In this document: in pieces, positions 44,170-53,972 of the stretch
Numbering within the stretch: the stretch's first letter is position 1
Layout: every line of letters starts with the position of its first letter
Source of the DNA: Collimonas pratensis
GTDB taxonomy: Bacteria > Pseudomonadota > Gammaproteobacteria > Burkholderiales > Burkholderiaceae_D
NCBI RefSeq assembly: GCF_001584185.1
Contig: NZ_CP013234.1
Location: 4,836,001-4,900,000 of the forward strand
Direction: 5' to 3'
DNA length: 64,000 nucleotides
Position numbers and translations under genes: made by a program
The notes under the pieces: generated by a model
Databases searched by the model: none
Told to the model about the DNA's origin: nothing
What the model saw: only the letters and a program-made list of their open reading frames with translations

Positions 44170-45087
44170 CTATTGCCCGGTCTTTATGCGACGCACATCA
44201 TTGATATAGCTTGCGGCTGTCAGCGGCACGAATCCTGAAAAACGCGCGTAGCGGTCGCCGTTCTCGAACAGATAGCTGGCGAACGCCGTAACTTCAGGCT
44301 TGGTTAGTGCCGATTGGGCGATGTACACGTACAGCAACCTGGTTAACGGCCCATAGGCTTCCGACAGCACCGAGCTTGTATCCGGTATTACCGCCCCTTT
44401 TCCGAAATTGATCGGCACCGGACGGACATTGCCCTTGCGCTCGACCAGCGCGCCAAGAGAGACGAAGCCAATGGCATTGATATCTTCCGATATCGCATCG
44501 ATGATCTTGCCATGGTCGCTGAATATCGTAGTGTCGCCACGCAAGAAGCCTCGCATGGCATTCACGCGCTCCGTGAAGAACATAGTGGTGCCCGACTTGG
44601 TATCAGGCGATACGATTTTCAGCGGTGCATCGCTGTAGGCCATTCTCACCTGGTTCCAGTGGGTTATTTTACTGAAAGATTCGGGGTGAAAAATCGATTT
44701 CAACTCTGCCATTGTCAAGTCATTAGCCCAATTGTTCGACTTGTTAACGATCACCACGACGGCGTCGTAAGCGATTGGCAGCTCGAGATAGGAAATTTTT
44801 TTATCCGCACACGCTTTGGCTTGATCGGCCTGTATCTTGTTCGATGCTGGCACGATATCCGCCGCGCCTTTGCAAAGGTCCTTGAAGCCGATACTGGTTC
44901 CTTTGAATTCGGCTTTGATATCGCTTTTACTGCCGCGCTGATATTGCATAATGGCGGTAGTGATCAGATTTTCTTCCGTATCGGAGCCGGAAATACGCAC
45001 GTCGGCATACGCCAGCGTCGACATCAGTCCAAAAACGGAAAACAGCGTAGCGCTGAGGGAGCGGAGAGACATACTGCGAATTTTCAT
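44170..45087 (-). CDS. PstS-family phosphate-binding protein
   Basis: The 305 residues start with a Sec signal (LSATLFSVFGLMSTLAYA) and the PstS signatures (VRISGSDTEENLITTAIMQY; SPDTKSGTTMFFTERVNAMR; INAIGFVSLGAL). It is a periplasmic anion receptor. No pst transport genes adjoin, so the role could be phosphate capture or sensing. The minus-strand gene is followed by decayed sequence. Confidence 0.85.
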   Translation of the reverse strand: MKIRSMSLRSLSATLFSVFGLMSTLAYADVRISGSDTEENLITTAIMQYQRGSKSDIKAEFKGTSIGFKDLCKGAADIVPASNKIQADQAKACADKKISYLELPIAYDAVVVIVNKSNNWANDLTMAELKSIFHPESFSKITHWNQVRMAYSDAPLKIVSPDTKSGTTMFFTERVNAMRGFLRGDTTIFSDHGKIIDAISEDINAIGFVSLGALVERKGNVRPVPINFGKGAVIPDTSSVLSEAYGPLTRLLYVYIAQSALTKPEVTAFASYLFENGDRYARFSGFVPLTAASYINDVRRIKTGQ

Positions 45088-45453
45088 CTTGCTTGCTTTC
45101 GTATTATTGATATTTTCATGAACCCATTCTTTTTTTTCCGCATGCGCTAGTTTCGCCGGTGCATGAATGAGTAAGTATGCATCGACGGATACAGAACACT
45201 ATCGGGAAAGGTAGGTTTTTCGGTAGGGGAGTTCCTACAATCTGCGACCAATTGGTGCCGTCACCAATCGATCTCCAGATTGGAGCGACGATCGCCTTAG
45301 CTAAATGCCCAATAGTTTTGCGACAGCGCAAACTCGATGAAGGCGCATGCAAATCCAATATTTCATTCGCCCAAAAGATCAAATATGATCAGCTCAATTA
45401 ATCGATATTTCTATATTCTGGTGAAGTATCTGCCGCTGCAGCAAGCCACGCCG
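45088..45453. other. Intergenic region, no gene recognised
   Basis: The sequence between the divergent PstS-like gene and the CheD-like pseudogene contains no exact hrpII box and no convincing frame. Promoters for both sides are probably here but cannot be placed. Confidence 0.4.
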
Positions 45454-45977
45454 ATGAGGAATCAAGCAGCCAGAAGTCGCCCTGATACGCCGTTCAATGA
45501 TCGCAGTACTAAAGAAGCCTTTCCTGCCCGGCGTGCGCCTAGCGGAATCGCGCGTGCGCCGGGGGGATTTCTCACGCCGCACCAACTCCTTTTGATTCGA
45601 TCAACCGAAATCAAGGGCGAAGGTTATTCAACCGGGGCCGGCCATACGGCTTCGACAGGTACTTCAAAACCTGGAATACTGTGCGTGACCGATGGACTGG
45701 ATTTGTGCTGTGCAGTCGCGTTCGGGAGGAGGGGCGACGTCTGGCTGCCCCGAAGCGAAGGCCCGAATCTTTCATGTCATATCTGCAAATGAACTTACTC
45801 AGCGGGATATTCGAACTTACCTCCGGCAGCTGAAGAGCGAAGGGTATACGGTGCGGGCTGCACTTCATGGCGGCGATTCAACTTCGAATTCGAGTATGCG
45901 AAGACTGGGGGCAGTCGAAGCTACGCTGGAGGGCTTGGAGGTATCGATCGATTCCCATGAAACAAGCGGATATGAAA
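45454..45977 (+). pseudogene. Frameshifted effector candidate with CheD/BLF1-like deamidase fold
   Basis: From ATG 45454 the first frame encodes an Arg/Ser/Pro-rich export-type N-terminus, then GGFLTPHQLLLIRSTEIKGE and CVTDGLDLCCAVAFG. A frame change in the G-rich run near 45722-45734 is needed to continue with ARIFHVISANELTQRDIRTY, LRQLKSEGYTVRAALHGGDS and GLEVSIDSHETSG. The order Cys on a strand (GLxxC), His on the next strand (IFHV), then HGGD and a TSG-like end fits the CheD/CNF/BLF1 glutamine-deamidase fold, in which that Cys and His are catalytic. The C-terminus runs into an IS6 remnant. The gene looks inactivated, unless the shift is a sequence error or programmed. Confidence 0.5.
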
Positions 45978-46376
45978 ACACCTCAACCGCGCTGTCGATA
46001 ACGCCAGAAAAACGGTCGACTTCTACTTACGGAAAAACGCAATACCGCAGCAGCCAAGCGCTTCTTTGACAAGACTATGCGCGATAACGACATTCCCGCA
46101 AAAGTAACTATGGGCAAGGAAGGCGCCAACAAAGTAGCCATCAATGCGATCAATGTTGGTCGAGATGTACCGATCATGGTGCGTCAGATCAAATATTCCA
46201 ACAACATCATCGAGCAGGACCACCGTGCTATCAAGGGAGTGACCGAATCCATATTCAACTTCAAGTCCTTTCATTCGGCCAGAAACGTACTAATCGGCAT
46301 CCAGTTGATAGGCATCATACGCAAGAATCAGCTCGCCATCGGCAGCAGTATTACGATGCCTTTTGCAGACCAATTT
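45978..46376 (+). mobile_element. IS6-family transposase remnant
   Basis: VDNARKTVDFYL, after a one-base shift RNTAAAKRFFDKTMRDNDIP, and then QIKYSNNIIEQDHRAIKGVT with FNFKSFHSARNVLIGIQ are the C-terminal half of an IS6/IS26-family DDE transposase, including the catalytic Glu region. The N-terminal half and both terminal repeats are missing or decayed. Confidence 0.75.
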
Positions 46377-47349
46377 ATGTATGGCGAAGCTGTGCGGCAA
46401 AAAACGAAACAAAGCAGCGGGTGGCCAAGGCCGTGCCGCGGCGGTGGGACTCCGGAACCTCTGTCTTGTCACGATCATGTCATCTGATCGTGGTGAAATG
46501 TCGGACGTTATTGACGATCCCATCAAGACGATTATTCTCGAAACACTATGGATTACGCACAATATTGGTCGACCCCGGCCATTGGGTTTCGGCCAACCGA
46601 TGCACCTATGCATATCCTCGTCCTCACCGGGTTCGACCCGCCAGCGATCGTGGAATTGAAACGAGAAAAATGGGTTGAGATACAAGCTGCATCGCAAACC
46701 GAATTGCATAGCCGCATCGATATACATCCCTATTTCTCTCTAGGTGCGTTTTCCCGTGCCGGTGCGCTGCTCGCCACAGTCTTTCTCAAGCGAGTGGCCG
46801 ACGGTTTCCATCACAGAGTACAGATCTGGAGCGAATGCCCGATGGTTCCTTCGCCGAAGCAAAGCAGTTGCCTTTTCGGCGCCGGCTTGAACCGCAGCAG
46901 CAGAGCCAGTGCCAATCATTTGCGTTTTGCTGGCCCTATGCGTTCAAGTGCGACTGGCACCACGTCTTCCTTGGATCCACCGCTCCGGATTTACGCGGCT
47001 ATAACCCGACTTGGAAAACGATTTCAAGGATGCCCCCACTCTTGTCACGGCGGCCTGCAGTTGAACTTGCAATTGCGCCAGTACCACACGCGGCTTCGAA
47101 AAAATCATCACTATGAAACCGGGCCATGCCCTCTATCCGCGTTCATTCGATTACGGCTATTGCTGGGCCTCACGGCTCCACTCGGCGATTTTGGCTCGTT
47201 ATGGCGCACTCTACCGTTCAGTGCGAACAGAGCATCACGTCTGCTGTACGGCAGTTTGAAGCCAGCCGCACGTCAAATTGTACTCGAGTCAATAAATTTA
47301 TTTTCATGCCTGGCATGACATTAATGTTGCAAACTATCTGGAGTCTGTC
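46377..47349. other. Decayed region between IS6 remnant and the 1181-aa gene
   Basis: Several overlapping frames of up to about 250 codons exist, but each has odd composition and switches frame midway (for example a frame reading KRVADGFHHRVQIWSE followed in another frame by MPDGSFAEAKQLPFRRRLEP). This suggests one or more broken genes. I cannot assign a family. No exact hrpII box was found here. Confidence 0.4.
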
Positions 47350-50300
47350 ATGCCTATCAGCCCCAATGTTAATCGGGAAACTCCGGTCACAGCGCAAACC
47401 TCTGCGCAGGAGCTGCCATCCACCACGTCAGCGATCGCACAAGAGAACCCACCAGTGGGACACCGACGGGTGATCGGAATGTCGGTGCAATTGTCCGCGC
47501 TTTCCGATATGTCTAGAATACGGCGGTCCAGATCCGAGCTAAGTTTGCCAAGCGAGACAGGAGTAGCCGCTTCCTCGCCACGCAGTTTTCGGGAGTCGCT
47601 CACCCCCCTTGAGAAAGATGCCGAAACCGGCGATGCAAAGAGCGTGAATTGGGAAAGCATCATGGATGCAAGCGTCCGCGTGGACGATATTCCTTCGAAA
47701 AAACGGATGGATGTTGACGCAAATATTCACATGACGCCGTTTTCTCTTTCGCATGCAGCCGAAGGATCTGCTCGAGTCGATCAAATCGTGCGGCGCTCCC
47801 AGTCTGATATCGGACTCTCACGCCACGCCATACCAGGTCTTCCCTCATCACGCAGTTTTCGTGAACCGAGGACCTCCGCTTCAGTAGCACTGCTCGATGG
47901 CACGGTGCGTAGCGACGATGGAGTATGGAATGAGGAAACATTGGAGCAGTCGATAGCTTCGAAAGGCAAGGCCAAACTTGATGAGCTTTTCGGCGCGATT
48001 GACCGTCACGCTTTATCAGACTTGCACTCATTGGACGCCCCGCTTGTCAGTGCGGAAATCGTCGCTTCACGGCTGTCAAAGGCTGAATTGAACAATCCGC
48101 GCAGGCACGCTGAGAGCGAGCCTTCGTCGATTGCATTAAACGCATCACCGATCGGCTCTTCCCGGCGCAGTCTTCGCTCCTTACCCAGCATAGCCGAACG
48201 CCAGGACGACTGTGCAGACCGACAACGCACCGCGCCCCCTACGAGTTCCGGCGCGCCGCGCAGCGGTAGCGTGAAGTCGCGGCCGCGGGTGCGGGAGCTT
48301 CAATTGAACACAGCTTCAACTGCCGCTTCGCAATTCTCCCGCGGCACATTCAAAGACCGATTCGCACAGTTGGTCAACATCAAAAAAGTCCCTTTCACCC
48401 CCCCTATCCAGGTTGAACAGTGGAATCTGGACAGCGCGCTTGAAATTTGCCTGGGATGGCGCAACAGCCAGGTCGGCTCGCCTGCAATACCGGAATTGTC
48501 CAGACTCATGGCACTGAATTTCGAACGTGCCCATGCCAGCACGATTCCCGAGGAAAGACGAGGGAAGAGGCTTCTTCCCCAAGGGGCGAGAGCAGACGAC
48601 TACTATCGGGAAATGATTGCGACGTTCTTCAAAGCAGCGGGGATCGAGAATGCTGACGAAGTGCTTAATAGTTTCAAGACGACCGGAACTGGTGCGCTGC
48701 ACCGGCAACCGGTCATGTCTTCGTCTACGGTGAGCGGTGCAGTAAGTAGCGTCGCGCAGATTGCCGCTTCCTCTCATCCGGCAGCAAAAACCGTACTGTC
48801 CGCAATCCAATTGATTCTCACGGCCGTGACCACCAAGCTTTCGTTTGATTCGGCCGAGTTGCGCTTGCGCAACGCCGGAACTGAGGAAATCATGCCGCTA
48901 GGGAAAGCCGATGCCTCTCCGAGTGCGAAAACCGGGCCCAACGTATTGGGTGCGGCGGCAACGCTGATATGGCGTTTACCGAAGATCCGGCAATGCGTGC
49001 AGCGGATGGAAAAAGCGCAGGTCCAGCTCGATGCCGCCAAATCGAGGCTGGCAGCTGCGGACATCTCTCCCACAGAGCGTCTGCAAGCTGAAGGCGATAT
49101 CCGTGCCGCAGGAGAAAATCTTAGCATCGAATACGCGCGATTCTGCTTACGCAACGAACTCAAGACGGACTACAAAACCGCTTCTGAAAGCGCCAAAATC
49201 GAATATGAAGGTAACAAGCGCTACCTGGGCATCAGTGGCGCGAGCGCTGCATTTTCCGTTACGGCGACCATTCTGGGTATATTGCCCCATGCTGCCGCAG
49301 CCGCCGTGACGGGCGGCGTCAGCGCCGCGGCGGTGACGGCAGTGGCATTGATGTATGTGGGTTATCAGCTCAGTTCCGGGCCGAGCAAAGATGGCGAGGC
49401 CAAGGCAAAACGCGCCATAGTGGCGCTTGGGAAGTCGCTTGATCTGCTCGGCGGCAATGCGTCCAAACAACAAAAGGAAAGAGCGCAGGCCTATCAAACT
49501 TACATCAAGGAAAAACGCCTCTGGCGCCGCCCGGAAGTACGTGTGCAGGCAAAAGCTAAATTGCTCGCCGCCCTGGACAATATAGCATGCCGCGACACCA
49601 CAGAGCATGATGTCAAGCCGCTGGCGAACTGGTCGGCTTATGCCGATTACCGGCAGCAGATGGAGGCCGCCGCAGGCGATCCACATGCCATGCAGGACTT
49701 GGAAGTGGCTTTTACCCAGGCGCACCAGGCCGAATTCAAGGTTTCGACCCTCGCCGACTCCTGGAAAACGCCGTATCGCATGCGCCTGGACAGCATGGGT
49801 CGTATTTTGCTGGGCAAGAGCAGCAAGACGTTGACGGCATTGCTAAAATCCGCCGCCCGCAACGGGCATGCATCATCCGACCGAACCGAGCGCAGCACAT
49901 TTGCGCGGGCACAGATTCATGCCGGCTTGCGGGCCGACGTCAAAGTGAGCTTGCGCGATTGGATTTCATTCGAGCTGGCGCAAGCCAATATCAAGAGTAC
50001 GCTTTCCGAGGAGAAAGACCCCGCTACGCAAGCCGGTTTGCAATCGGCTGCCCGGGCTCTCTCGGCGATCAAGGATCTCGATGTCCAGGCACTGTTCACC
50101 GGTGATGGTCGAGGTCAGGTAGCAGCGACCGAATTGGCGAAAAAATTGACTGCCGGCGAGGTCGAGCGCTACACCATAACCAATGCCGGCTCTGCCACGC
50201 TGGCGGGTGCCGCCAATATAATCGGCGCTACGGTAAGCCTAGGCCTCAATATCAAGAAAGAAGTCCAGCTAAGCCATGGCATCCACGCTTCCAAGATATA

Positions 50301-50895
50301 CAACAATCAGAACGACGCGCGCGTGTTTGTGCAAGGAACGGCTCCGGTCACGGCACCATACATCTCGGCCGAACGCGCTCGGTTCCAGAAGACCGGCATG
50401 GCGAAGTTGTTGGAAACGTTGGCGCGGAACGGCGATCCGGTTTCTCTTAAACTGGAAATCGCCGAGGTAGATCCGGCGACGATGGATATGAGCGATCGGC
50501 GGATCGATGTCGCGCTCGACAAGCTGATGGATGATCTCGAAAGACTTGCCGATTTGCCAGACGACATCAAGCTTTCGATTGGTGGGATCAACATTGCAAC
50601 CGGCAAGTTGAGAGGCACATCGAACTATTTTAACTGGCGCTATAAGCACGCGCCAGCCGGCACCAAGGCAAAATTCCAGATGCGGCGCACCGGCATGATC
50701 GTCAACAACATGCATGCGTCGATCACGTCCCCAATCAGTCAGATCGTGGCCCAGGTTCCGCTATCCATGACCCGGCACGCGGCCAATCGCGGCCAAGAGA
50801 TGAGTCATGACGTGCGCGACCGTCTCACCGATCTCACCAGACAACCGCGGTCAGCCGCTCTGGCAGACGGAAAAGAGAACGACAAGGCTGAGTAA
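47350..50895 (+). CDS. Large effector candidate with membrane segment (1181 aa)
   Basis: ATG 47350 follows CTGGAGTC. The first 300 residues are Ser/Arg-rich and contain three degenerate copies of an RRSxSxxxL...SSRSFRE-type unit near 58-83, 148-173 and 251-280. Residues about 480-500 and 630-680 are hydrophobic (GISGASAAFSVTATILGILP; SAAAVTAVALMYVGYQL). The rest is helical, with a long charged stretch between them. There is no signal peptide. The layout, disordered export-type N-terminus plus hydrophobic hairpin, fits an effector acting at host membranes or a translocator. Neither is proven, and no upstream hrpII box was found. Family unknown. Confidence 0.7.
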   Translation: MPISPNVNRETPVTAQTSAQELPSTTSAIAQENPPVGHRRVIGMSVQLSALSDMSRIRRSRSELSLPSETGVAASSPRSFRESLTPLEKDAETGDAKSVNWESIMDASVRVDDIPSKKRMDVDANIHMTPFSLSHAAEGSARVDQIVRRSQSDIGLSRHAIPGLPSSRSFREPRTSASVALLDGTVRSDDGVWNEETLEQSIASKGKAKLDELFGAIDRHALSDLHSLDAPLVSAEIVASRLSKAELNNPRRHAESEPSSIALNASPIGSSRRSLRSLPSIAERQDDCADRQRTAPPTSSGAPRSGSVKSRPRVRELQLNTASTAASQFSRGTFKDRFAQLVNIKKVPFTPPIQVEQWNLDSALEICLGWRNSQVGSPAIPELSRLMALNFERAHASTIPEERRGKRLLPQGARADDYYREMIATFFKAAGIENADEVLNSFKTTGTGALHRQPVMSSSTVSGAVSSVAQIAASSHPAAKTVLSAIQLILTAVTTKLSFDSAELRLRNAGTEEIMPLGKADASPSAKTGPNVLGAAATLIWRLPKIRQCVQRMEKAQVQLDAAKSRLAAADISPTERLQAEGDIRAAGENLSIEYARFCLRNELKTDYKTASESAKIEYEGNKRYLGISGASAAFSVTATILGILPHAAAAAVTGGVSAAAVTAVALMYVGYQLSSGPSKDGEAKAKRAIVALGKSLDLLGGNASKQQKERAQAYQTYIKEKRLWRRPEVRVQAKAKLLAALDNIACRDTTEHDVKPLANWSAYADYRQQMEAAAGDPHAMQDLEVAFTQAHQAEFKVSTLADSWKTPYRMRLDSMGRILLGKSSKTLTALLKSAARNGHASSDRTERSTFARAQIHAGLRADVKVSLRDWISFELAQANIKSTLSEEKDPATQAGLQSAARALSAIKDLDVQALFTGDGRGQVAATELAKKLTAGEVERYTITNAGSATLAGAANIIGATVSLGLNIKKEVQLSHGIHASKIYNNQNDARVFVQGTAPVTAPYISAERARFQKTGMAKLLETLARNGDPVSLKLEIAEVDPATMDMSDRRIDVALDKLMDDLERLADLPDDIKLSIGGINIATGKLRGTSNYFNWRYKHAPAGTKAKFQMRRTGMIVNNMHASITSPISQIVAQVPLSMTRHAANRGQEMSHDVRDRLTDLTRQPRSAALADGKENDKAE

Positions 50896-51145
50896 TTCGC
50901 TGTACCGAGAAGAACAACCGTGGCCATCGGGGGGTGTATTTGCTCAGACGCCCCGATTGCCGGAGCGGATTTTTCGAGCTGGTTCAGAGGCTAGGATGAT
51001 GTTCGTATGCAAATACTGTCAGAAATTTCTTCTTTTTTCTTACTTGCTATTAGATAGTACAACGGAATTCCTTTATATGAATAAGGAAAAGATCGTCTGC
51101 GTTGCCGCCCGGATTTTTCATCGGAACGCGAAATGATGGCGCGCG

Positions 51146-52060
51146 TCAGCTTTGCTTTTCCTTGGCGCTTGCTTGCAGCTCGGCCAGCCGCTGTTCAGTG
51201 TGGGCAGAATTCTTCTCGGAAGGCTGACGCAGGCGGATTCCCTGATTCCCAACATAGCTGGCGCGTTCCGTCAAACCCAATTCGCGCCGCATCGCGTTAT
51301 CGGAAATCGGTTCATCGCGCCAGGGGCCGACGCCGGTGGTGCGGAGTTCCTCTTCCGCGGCCGGGTTATTGCCGTCATATGAAGGATTCCCTATCGGAAC
51401 GGCATATTGCGCGCCATGTAGAAGCCGGTTAGCGTGAATTAACTCGTGCCCCAGATCGACGAAAGCCAGCGAGGCATCGCATTCGCCCGTGTGCGGGTTG
51501 TCTGCATAGTTGTGGCCCTGCTCGGCATTGAACAGCACGACGGCGGTATCCACACCGGAACCTGCCACGAAAGGCATGAACGGATCTTCCGTCTGTCGCG
51601 CGACCGCCGTCTCCAGACTATTGAAGCCGGGCAGGATGTGCTTCGGGGCGTTCCATGCCGCCGCGGTGGCTGAACCATGACCCATCGCACCACCGTCACG
51701 GATGACGACGCGTTTTTCCGTATGCATTTCGTGTATCGACTGCACCTGCTTCAATACCGCGCGCCCGGTCGGAATATTGCCTAGGCGGCGCAATGCTTCA
51801 CCGGTTTTCTGCTTGAATGTGTCGCTCGCGGCATGATCGACGTACACGCCCGGGACGCCAGTCGGCTCAACTTTTGCTCTTGGCTTGAGGCCGCTGAAGT
51901 AGGAGTCCATCGTCTGCCAGGCGTTGGAACGGCTGGTTCTCAAGTTCAATTCCTGCACGTTCGCCGTTGCAGGATTGCCGGACCTGCTTGAACCATCGGG
52001 TAGCAATGGTTGCTCTTCGACACTACCGGACGCATCCGGGTTGTTGGACGGGATACGCAC
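51146..52060 (-). CDS. M91-family zinc metalloprotease effector (NleD/HopH1/XopG type)
   Basis: GTG 52060 is chosen because AGAGGAGAGAG lies directly upstream; an in-frame ATG 18 codons earlier gives a poor N-terminus. The 304 residues comprise a Ser/Asn/Pro-rich export region, then the zinc-binding HELIH at 205-209 within LAFVDLGHELIHANRLLHGA, followed by a downstream EEELRTTG. This pair is the M91 signature. E. coli NleD cleaves MAP kinases; plant-pathogen relatives are HopH1, HopAP1 and XopG. The active-site residues are intact. An exact hrpII box precedes it, so it is very probably a functional T3SS effector. Confidence 0.88.
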   Translation of the reverse strand: MRIPSNNPDASGSVEEQPLLPDGSSRSGNPATANVQELNLRTSRSNAWQTMDSYFSGLKPRAKVEPTGVPGVYVDHAASDTFKQKTGEALRRLGNIPTGRAVLKQVQSIHEMHTEKRVVIRDGGAMGHGSATAAAWNAPKHILPGFNSLETAVARQTEDPFMPFVAGSGVDTAVVLFNAEQGHNYADNPHTGECDASLAFVDLGHELIHANRLLHGAQYAVPIGNPSYDGNNPAAEEELRTTGVGPWRDEPISDNAMRRELGLTERASYVGNQGIRLRQPSEKNSAHTEQRLAELQASAKEKQS

Positions 52061-52127
52061 GATACTCTCTCCTCTTTGGTTAGAGTACCAGTATAAGAAT
52101 GGAGAACAATACAATGCCGCCGTCTTG

Positions 52128-52151
52128 CGAAGAGTTATGTACCGATACGAA
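52128..52151 (-). promoter_or_regulatory. hrpII/PIP box for the M91 effector
   Basis: Exact TTCG-N16-TTCG on the minus strand with TTATAC (around 52091-52096) as -10, followed by the GTG start at 52060. Confidence 0.85.
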
Positions 52152-52396
52152 AGCGCGGATTTCCTCGGGTTGAGTTAAAGCATCGTCGGCCCGACAATCA
52201 ATGAGACAAAGAAGACTTGTAGAGGGAGACATGGCGCCACCAGTGCGATGCATTCACCGGCATCCACGCTGCCGCCATCGCCAGACACTTTGGCGATCAG
52301 CACGGCCGGTTCACCGACTTCGGTTTTCAGATGCAGATAGGTGTCCACCAAAATAATTTGGGGGGACACCATCATCCTCACTGATCGTCGTTCTCT

Positions 52397-52577
52397 CAAG
52401 ATGACTTCACCGGCCGCTTACCTCAAATTGTCAGCCTGGTTAAAGGCGGAGGCAGCTAAATCTCGGAAACAACGACGGAGTTTGAAACAGATGCACATTG
52501 ATCTCTGTGCGTTGGGATTTGAGGGGTCGTATGACAGGGTTGCTACCTTCGCGAGACAGTGGAGACTGGATCATTAG
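52397..52577 (+). mobile_element. IS21-family IstA fragment
   Basis: The translation SPAAYLKLSAWLKAEAAKSR, then KQRRSLKQMHIDLCALGFEG and SYDRVATFARQW, matches an internal N-proximal segment of IS21-family IstA transposases. It ends after the segment with no istB, so it is a scar. Confidence 0.65.
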
Positions 52578-52701
52578 AAAGGATCAACTTCGCAAGCAAA
52601 GGGACAGACTGCTATCTTGCCGGTTGGATTACAGTCGTCCCCAATGAAACATCTAGGTCGAACTATTCGCGTAGCTGATGCAGTCGCAATGACGTTTTTC
52701 A

Positions 52702-52959
52702 TCAATCTTTTTTCTCGATGACGACGAATAAATCAATCAATATCTGCTCTGAAGTAGAATCAACGTCGTAGACACCCAAGCAGTTCGACTGTTCAAACAA
52801 CTTCGGGGCACGTTTTCCATCAATGGGCGTGACGACAATTTTTTCTCCGTTCCAAGTCAAGATTTGTTGCTTTCCGCTTGCAATGATTTTTTCGAAAGCC
52901 ACTGTGACCTGACGATGCATCTTTTCAGTCATTTCAACGTTCATGTTTTGTGTCGCCAT
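52702..52959 (-). CDS. Small hypothetical protein (85 aa)
   Basis: ATG 52959 has AGGAAG upstream. The product begins MATQNMNVEMTEKMHRQVTV with a probable long helix, then ILTWNGEKIVVTPIDGKR and an acidic C-terminus. There is no signal peptide. Size and fold hints are compatible with a DNA-binding antitoxin-like protein, but no partner toxin is visible. Family unknown. Confidence 0.5.
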   Translation of the reverse strand: MATQNMNVEMTEKMHRQVTVAFEKIIASGKQQILTWNGEKIVVTPIDGKRAPKLFEQSNCLGVYDVDSTSEQILIDLFVVIEKKD

Positions 52960-53089
52960 AGTCTTCCTAGCATTGCTATGCCAAACTGAAATTCTACCGC
53001 CATCCGACCTTCCGTCGCAGCATCTATCAACTGACATTCGTTGATGGCTCGATTTCTTCCGATGCTCATTGTTTGCACCAATCAGCTGG

Positions 53090-53480
53090 TTACCGTTCGT
53101 GCACAAACAAATCATTGATCCCCAGTAAATCAGCTTCCTCTATCGATTCCCTCGTGGATGACGCTGATAATTGACTGATGGCGTAGCGGATATGTGCGTA
53201 AGCGTCTTCCCAGTCGCGTCTGTACGACCTGAGTACATCAGCTTGACCGGCGATCAGCAGCACCAAGTTCTGTGCGGGCAAGTTCAGGCCATTGCAACCC
53301 GGCGACCGGCTTAGCTTGCGATTTTTCCGCTTTCTGAGGCAGCCCCTTGAGGTTCGTGACGAGGTTGGCGTTCGTGTCCGGCGTTGCGACAAAGCCGGAC
53401 ACGAGCGCTCCGAGGGTTCCACCGACAGTGTGAACGCCGGAGGAGTTGATGACCCAACGTACCCGAACCAGGGTCACGCA
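53090..53480 (-). pseudogene. Composite remnant with AmtB-like end
   Basis: One minus-strand frame contains SGVHTVGGTLGALVSGFVAT and PDTNANL, the conserved late helix of ammonium transporters (Amt). Another frame reads LPAQNLVLLIAGQADVLRSY and continues as coding-like helix to the stop at 53090. The two do not join in frame. This is a scar made of a transporter end and an unknown gene end. Confidence 0.4.
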
Positions 53481-53555
53481 ACGTCAGGTCGGATATCTGG
53501 GCGTGTACGATGCGCCCAGTTGCTCACCTGTTCCCGACGTCAACGAGTATCAACT

Positions 53556-53972
53556 TCACTGCGGCTTGGACGCGAACAGCCCCATTTCCGCGAGATCCGT
53601 AAATTTGCTATCGCCATTATTGGCTGTGATGTTGAGCCGGTAGTAGCGATAGGCGGCCGGATTCGCGATCGTGTAGGTCTTCATCTTTAGGCGTGTGGCA
53701 AACACCTGGTTGCTTTGCGTGTCGAGCGTGGTCCAGGTAGAGCCGTCGGTGGAGCCCTGGAACTGCCAGTCCTTCGGATCGCGCGGGACCCTGTCGTTGG
53801 CGCTGGTGACCGTATAGCGCTGGACGCGCTCCGTGTGGCCGAGGTCGTACTGCAGCCAACCTGTCACGCCCCCGTAGAGCCATTGCGTCGCCGAGTTTTG
53901 GTCGAAGGCGCTTCTGGCATTGGCCGCGTTGCCCGCACTGTCGTTTGCGGTGCCACCGGTTGCGAGGTTCAC
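53556..53972 (-). pseudogene. F5/8-type C (discoidin-like) domain, split from the alginate lyase
   Basis: The 138 codons encode a complete F5/8C carbohydrate-binding domain (NARSAFDQNSATQWLYGGVT; LQYDLGHTERVQRYTVTSAN; YRYYRLNITANNGD). It begins with a GTG overlapping the stop of the preceding gene and has no ribosome site. It is best read as the C-terminal module of the same protein separated by a frameshift near 53970. Confidence 0.7.

Noticed and set aside
46548..47318. 256-codon plus-strand frame
   Set aside because: Composition changes along the frame and coding-like segments switch between frames, so it is treated as decayed sequence rather than a gene.
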